From: Microbacterium sp. | GTDB taxonomy: Bacteria; Actinomycetota; Actinomycetes; Actinomycetales; Microbacteriaceae | DNA length: 6,833 nucleotides | Assembly: GCA_031286555.1 (NCBI GenBank) | Contig: JAITUD010000495.1 | Coordinates: 1 to 6,833 of the forward strand | Direction of reading: 5' to 3' | Shown here: positions 5,408 to 6,833 of the stretch, piece after piece | Layout: every line of letters begins with the position of its first letter | How positions within the stretch are numbered: the first letter of the stretch is position 1 | The notes under the pieces: generated by a model | Databases searched by the model: none | What the model was told of the DNA's origin: nothing | What the model saw: the letters and a program-made list of their open reading frames with translations, nothing else | Position numbers and translations under genes: made by a program

Positions 5408-5421
5408 GGCGACCTGAGGGT

Positions 5422-6774
5422 TCAGTCCACGAGCAGCGCGGGCTCCTCGAGGATCGCTGCGACGTCGGCGATGAAGCGGCTCATGCCGTCGCCGTCGATC
5501 ACGCGGTGGTCGAACGAGCCGGCGACGGTGGTGACCCAGCGGGGACGCACCTCACCGTCGACCACCCAGGGCTTCTGCGCGATCGTGCCCATGGCGACGA
5601 TGCCCGCCTCACCCGGGTTGATGATCGGGGTGCCGGCGTCCATTCCGAACACGCCGATGTTCGTGATGGTGAACGTGCCGCCCTGCTGATCGGCCGGCGC
5701 CGTCTTGCCCTCGCGGGCAGTGAGCGTGAGGCGGTTCAGCGCGCGGGCGAGGTCCTTCATGCCGAGCGTCTGGGCGTCCTTGATGTTCGGCACGATCAGT
5801 CCGCGCGGCGTCGCCGCGGCGATGCCGAGGTTCACGTAGTGCCGCACCGAGATCTCGGCGCCGTCGGCAGTGTCGACCCAGGCGGCGTTGACCATCGGGG
5901 TGCGACGCAGCGCCCAGATCACGGCGCGCGCCATGATCAGCAGCGGCGACACCTTGATGTCGGCGAAGTCGGGCGACGCCTTCAGCCGCTTGACGAGGTC
6001 CATCGTGCGGGTGGCGTCGATCTCCTTCCACACCGTCACGTGCGGAGCGGAGTACGCGCTCTGCACCATCGCGTTGGCGCTCGCCTTGCGCACGCCCTTC
6101 ACCGGGATCGCCTCGGTGCGAGCCGGGTCGCTGACGGGCTGGATGCCACGGGCGAGACCCACCGGGGCCGGCGCCGGCGCGGGGACGACCTCCTCGCGCA
6201 CGTCGCCCCACTCGGGCGTCTCGATGTTGCGGAACACGCTCGCCTGCGAGGCGTGCTTCATGACGTCGTCGCGGGTCACCTCGCCGTCGGCGCCGGTCGC
6301 GGCGACGGATGCCAGGTCGACACCGAGATCACGGGCGAGCTTGCGGATCGGAGGCTTGGCGATCACGCCCACGGACGAGCGCACCGGACGCTCGGCCGGC
6401 TTGCGACGCCGCGAGGTCGCCCCTCCGCCGGTGCCGTAGCCGACCAGCACCGCACCGCCGCCCTCGGCGGCCGGCCCTTCGTCTCGCTTCGCTCGCTCAG
6501 GATCCGAGGAACTCGCTCGCGCAGCATCCGCGGACTCGGTGACGAACGTGATGATCGGGGTGCCGACGTCGATCGTCTTCCCCTCCTCGACGAGCACCTC
6601 GCCGACCACGCCCGCGTGCGGCGAGGGCAGCTCGACGAGCGACTTCGCCGTCTCGATCTCGCAGATGACGTCGTTGACCGCGACAGTGTCGCCGGGGGCG
6701 ACCTTCCAACTGACGATCTCGGCCTCGGTGAGGCCCTCGCCGACGTCGGGGAGGGTGAAGGTCTGAGTGCTCAT
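5422..6774 (-). CDS. 2-oxo acid dehydrogenase E2, dihydrolipoyl acyltransferase (probably branched-chain type)
   Basis: This 450-residue cytoplasmic core enzyme moves an acyl group from E1 to CoA via a lipoyl arm. Domains in order: one lipoyl domain (about 1-80) with the lipoylated lysine K44 in 'EIETAKSLVELPSPHAG'; a flexible Ala/Pro/charged linker; a peripheral subunit-binding domain (about 136-175, 'KPPIRKLARDLGVDL'); a second linker; and the acyltransferase domain (about 220-450) with catalytic H423 and D427 in 'SFDHRVIDGDG'. The start ATG at 6774 has AGGA (complement of 6781-6784) 6 nt upstream and lies 11 bp after the E1-beta stop. A two-subunit E1 beside a single-lipoyl E2 favours a branched-chain 2-oxo acid dehydrogenase over pyruvate dehydrogenase, since actinobacterial PDH normally uses homodimeric AceE. 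Substrate remains inferred. Residues 90-101 of the linker are encoded by a REP-like sequence. Confidence 0.93.
   Translation of the reverse strand: MSTQTFTLPDVGEGLTEAEIVSWKVAPGDTVAVNDVICEIETAKSLVELPSPHAGVVGEVLVEEGKTIDVGTPIITFVTESADAARASSSDPERAKRDEGPAAEGGGAVLVGYGTGGGATSRRRKPAERPVRSSVGVIAKPPIRKLARDLGVDLASVAATGADGEVTRDDVMKHASQASVFRNIETPEWGDVREEVVPAPAPAPVGLARGIQPVSDPARTEAIPVKGVRKASANAMVQSAYSAPHVTVWKEIDATRTMDLVKRLKASPDFADIKVSPLLIMARAVIWALRRTPMVNAAWVDTADGAEISVRHYVNLGIAAATPRGLIVPNIKDAQTLGMKDLARALNRLTLTAREGKTAPADQQGGTFTITNIGVFGMDAGTPIINPGEAGIVAMGTIAQKPWVVDGEVRPRWVTTVAGSFDHRVIDGDGMSRFIADVAAILEEPALLVD
6473..6502 (-). repeat. REP-like sequence inside the E2 linker coding region
   Basis: This stretch contains the CTCGCTTCGCTCGCTCAGG pattern (6483-6501), the kind of GAGCGAGCGAAGCGAG motif I recall as a dispersed intergenic element in high-GC actinobacteria. 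Here it is translated in frame, encoding roughly 'SDPERAKRDEGP'. The first 17 bp recur, inverted and with one mismatch, at 5341-5357. Confidence 0.5.
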
Positions 6775-6785
6775 GACGTGTCCTG

Positions 6786-6833
6786 TCAGTAGGCGAGGGA
6801 ACGGTCGACGGCTTCGAGGACGCGATCGGCGTC
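6786..6833 (-). CDS. 2-oxo acid dehydrogenase E1 beta subunit, C-terminal end (runs off right edge)
   Basis: Only the last 15 residues are present, DADRVLEAVDRSLAY followed by TGA (6788-6786). This ending, 11 bp upstream of an E2 gene on the same strand, fits the beta subunit of a two-subunit thiamine-diphosphate-dependent 2-oxo acid dehydrogenase E1, which with its alpha partner decarboxylates the 2-oxo acid and loads the lipoyl group of E2. The assignment rests mainly on gene order and on general resemblance of the C-terminus; the catalytic part lies outside the window. Confidence 0.7.
   Translation of the reverse strand, partial: DADRVLEAVDRSLAY

Noticed and set aside
4336..6792. An 818-codon open frame on the plus strand
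   Set aside because: It runs antisense through the binding-protein and E2 genes, both of which have clear domains and motifs. Its translation is arginine/aspartate/histidine-rich with no recognisable domain, a typical high-GC shadow frame.

Overview
The window is high-GC DNA with tightly packed genes, frequent GTG starts and ATGA/GTGA stop-start overlaps. It also has alanine-rich proteins and many copies of the hexamer GGATGC/GCATCC. All of this suggests a high-GC actinobacterium. The gene styles recall Microbacteriaceae such as Microbacterium, but that is an impression rather than a database match.

Layout from left to right. (1) 1-103 (-): the N-terminus of an unidentified protein running off the left edge. 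(2) 138-542 (-): a Fur-family, Zur-like zinc-responsive repressor. (3) 632-1204 (-): a TetR-family repressor. (4) 1280-1966 and 1986-2669 (+): two tandem DUF899 thioredoxin-like proteins, divergent from tetR. The short divergent intergenic region holds two copies of one 19-bp pseudo-palindrome, the likely TetR operator. (5) 2679-5304 (-): a complete high-affinity zinc (or Zn/Mn) ABC importer in the order binding lipoprotein, ATPase, permease. All three genes are translationally coupled. A perfect 15-bp Fur/Zur-type palindrome lies over the -35 and spacer of a promoter that appears to give a leaderless mRNA. (6) 5422-6774 (-): a 2-oxo acid dehydrogenase E2 (lipoyl acyltransferase), preceded by the last 15 codons of its E1-beta partner (6786-6833). 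A long stem-loop separates this operon from the zinc operon.

How the parts fit. The Zur-like protein, with zinc, would repress the importer through the 5325-5339 box. The TetR protein would control itself and the DUF899 pair, which look like redox (dithiol/disulfide) proteins responding to an unknown ligand. The TetR-DUF899 cassette sits between the zinc importer and its probable regulator, as if it had been inserted into a zinc-homeostasis locus. The E2/E1-beta genes belong to a separate catabolic operon, probably branched-chain 2-oxo acid dehydrogenase.

The least expected signals are: the duplicated 19-bp operator; the Zur box fused to a leaderless promoter; a REP-like sequence embedded in frame in the E2 linker, with a second partial copy in the intergenic region; and strong enrichment of GGATGC/GCATCC (26 copies by hand count). 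No mobile element, CRISPR array, tRNA or rRNA was seen. No stretch over 300 bases lacks a gene.
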